Shown here in pieces: positions 5,891 to 6,854 of a stretch of DNA of 6,854 nt. Origin of the DNA: Acidimicrobiaceae bacterium (GTDB lineage Bacteria > Actinomycetota > Acidimicrobiia > Acidimicrobiales > Ilumatobacteraceae); the NCBI GenBank assembly GCA_003154135.1, contig PMCN01000197.1:1-6854 (forward strand), given 5' to 3'. The notes beneath the pieces were generated by a model. That model did not search any database. It worked only from the letters and a program-made list of their open reading frames with translations, and was not told the DNA's origin. Numbering within the stretch: position 1 is the stretch's first letter; each line of letters begins with the position of its first letter. The position numbers and the translations under genes were made by a program.

Positions 5891-6854
5891 ATGAGTTCTC
5901 TCTGGGCGCGGATCGAACCGCTCCTGGCACGGGTACAAAAGCCAGCCCGCTACATCGGGTGCGAGGACGGCGCCACGACCCCTCGGCATGCGCCGGGCAA
6001 GGTCACCTGGCTGCTCGCCTACCCCGACACCTACGAAATCGGCTTGCCCAACCAGGGGCTCCAGATCCTCTACGAAATCCTGAACGAACGCGACGACGCT
6101 GTCGCCGAGCGTACCTACGCGCCCTGGAACGACCTCGAGGCGCTGATGCGCCAGCGCGGCGTGCCCCTGTTCTCGGTCGACACGCACCGTGCCGCGGGCG
6201 ACTTCGACCTGCTCGCCTTCGGCCTGGCCGCCGAGCTCGTCTACACCAACGTCATCAACATGATCGATCTCGCCGGCGTGCCGGTGCGGTCGGCCCATCG
6301 CGAGCCGCACCACCCGCTGGTGGTGCTCGGCGGGCACTGCGCCTTCAACCCCGAGCCGCTGGCCGACTTCGTCGACCTGGTGGTGCTCGGTGAGGGCGAG
6401 GAGGTCATCGGCGAGATCACCGACGTCGTGCGCGACTGGAAGGCCTCTGGGCGCACTCCCGGAAGCCGTGAGGGTGTGCTGCGCGAGTTGGCGAAGATCC
6501 CCGGCGTCTATGCGCCGGCCATGTACGACGTCGAGTACGACGGGCCGGCGCTGCGTGCCGTCACGCCCCGATATCCCGACGTGCCGGCCGTGGTGCACAA
6601 GCGCACCGTGGCCGACCTGGGGGAGTGGCCCTACCCGAAGCATCCGCTGGCGCCGCTCACCGAAGTGGTGCACGACCGGCTCGCGGTCGAGGTGTTCCGC
6701 GGCTGCACGCGCGGCTGTCGCTTCTGCCAGGCGGGCATGATCACTCGCCCCGTGCGTGAGCGGCCGGCCGAGCAGGTGCGCACCATGGTCCAGTCGGGCC
6801 TGCGCAGCACGGGCTACAGCGAGGTGAGCCTCACGTCGCTGTCCACCGCCGACT
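5891..6854 (+). CDS. Radical SAM protein with B12-binding-like N-terminal domain, TIGR03960-like (5' part)
   Basis: The frame opens at ATG 5891 and runs without a stop to the right edge (321 codons visible), so the C-terminal half or more is missing. The N-terminal part resembles the cobalamin-binding-like domain of this family: LAYPDTYEIGLPNQGLQILY (42-61), ELVYTNVINMIDLAGVPV (115-132) and LGGHCAFNPEPLADF (146-160), then GEGEE (167-171). The radical SAM core begins with C272-TRG-C276-RF-C279, the CxxxCxxC ligands of the [4Fe-4S] cluster that cleaves S-adenosylmethionine, followed by QAGMITRPVRERPAEQV, a strong family marker. A strict cobalamin motif DxHxxG is not seen; DTHRAAG (97-103) is one residue off and probably fortuitous. 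The substrate is not established for this family. Relatives are often followed by a DUF2344/TIGR03936 partner, ribonuclease E/G and rplU-rpmA-obg, which would lie just beyond this window. The start is supported by a GGGG at 5882-5885 and by the long open frame from that point. Confidence 0.88.
   Translation, partial: MSSLWARIEPLLARVQKPARYIGCEDGATTPRHAPGKVTWLLAYPDTYEIGLPNQGLQILYEILNERDDAVAERTYAPWNDLEALMRQRGVPLFSVDTHRAAGDFDLLAFGLAAELVYTNVINMIDLAGVPVRSAHREPHHPLVVLGGHCAFNPEPLADFVDLVVLGEGEEVIGEITDVVRDWKASGRTPGSREGVLRELAKIPGVYAPAMYDVEYDGPALRAVTPRYPDVPAVVHKRTVADLGEWPYPKHPLAPLTEVVHDRLAVEVFRGCTRGCRFCQAGMITRPVRERPAEQVRTMVQSGLRSTGYSEVSLTSLSTAD

Noticed and set aside
4626..5930. Minus-strand open frame of about 434 codons opposite rodA
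   Set aside because: Same antisense effect. The product is His/Asp/Glu/Arg-rich low-complexity sequence with no motif, while the plus strand encodes a clear SEDS protein.
6179..6199. DTHRAAG in the radical SAM protein as a cobalamin-binding motif
   Set aside because: The classical motif is DxHxxG; here the spacing to Gly is one residue longer, and the position does not obviously correspond to the family's binding loop.

Overview
The window is GC-rich bacterial DNA with all genes on the plus strand, packed almost end to end, and with codon third positions mostly G or C. It holds the core of a rod-shape (elongasome) operon in the order mreB (3' part), mreC, mreD, mrdA (PBP2), rodA. After a 77-base gap comes the 5' part of a radical SAM gene of the family fused or adjacent to cell-shape and ribonuclease E/G loci (TIGR03960-like). 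The base composition, the protein style (long PBP2 with extra cysteines, Thr/Ser-rich MreC) and the downstream radical SAM gene suggest a high-GC actinobacterium, perhaps of the class Acidimicrobiia. That placement is an inference from general resemblance; no rRNA or other marker is present.

Layout: 1-696 mreB fragment, open at the left edge; 716-1756 mreC; 1759-2283 mreD with a GTG start 2 bases after the mreC stop; 2329-4629 mrdA; 4632-5813 rodA, probably also from a GTG 2 bases after the preceding stop; 5814-5890 the only notable spacer, with two short hairpins and a TANNNT -10-like hexamer; 5891-6854 the radical SAM gene, cut by the right edge. No spacer exceeds 80 bases, and I see no tRNA, rRNA, CRISPR, IS element or attachment site.

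The five shape genes form one machine. MreB filaments under the membrane organise the complex, and MreC and MreD are its membrane and periplasm-side scaffold. RodA polymerises lipid II into glycan strands and PBP2 crosslinks them. All catalytic signatures I can check are intact: MreB phosphate and adenosine motifs, PBP2 STIK/SSD/KTG, the RodA extracellular Asp and the SEDS C-terminal signature. The genes therefore look functional.

This is mostly an ordinary, conserved locus, and I do not find an undescribed system here. The points worth a second look are sequence peculiarities inside known proteins: eight extracytoplasmic cysteines in PBP2 that fall in pairs, a roughly 60-residue Ser/Thr/Pro-rich insert inside the MreC beta domain, a departure from the usual GAxRW motif in RodA, and the structure of the rodA/radical SAM gap.
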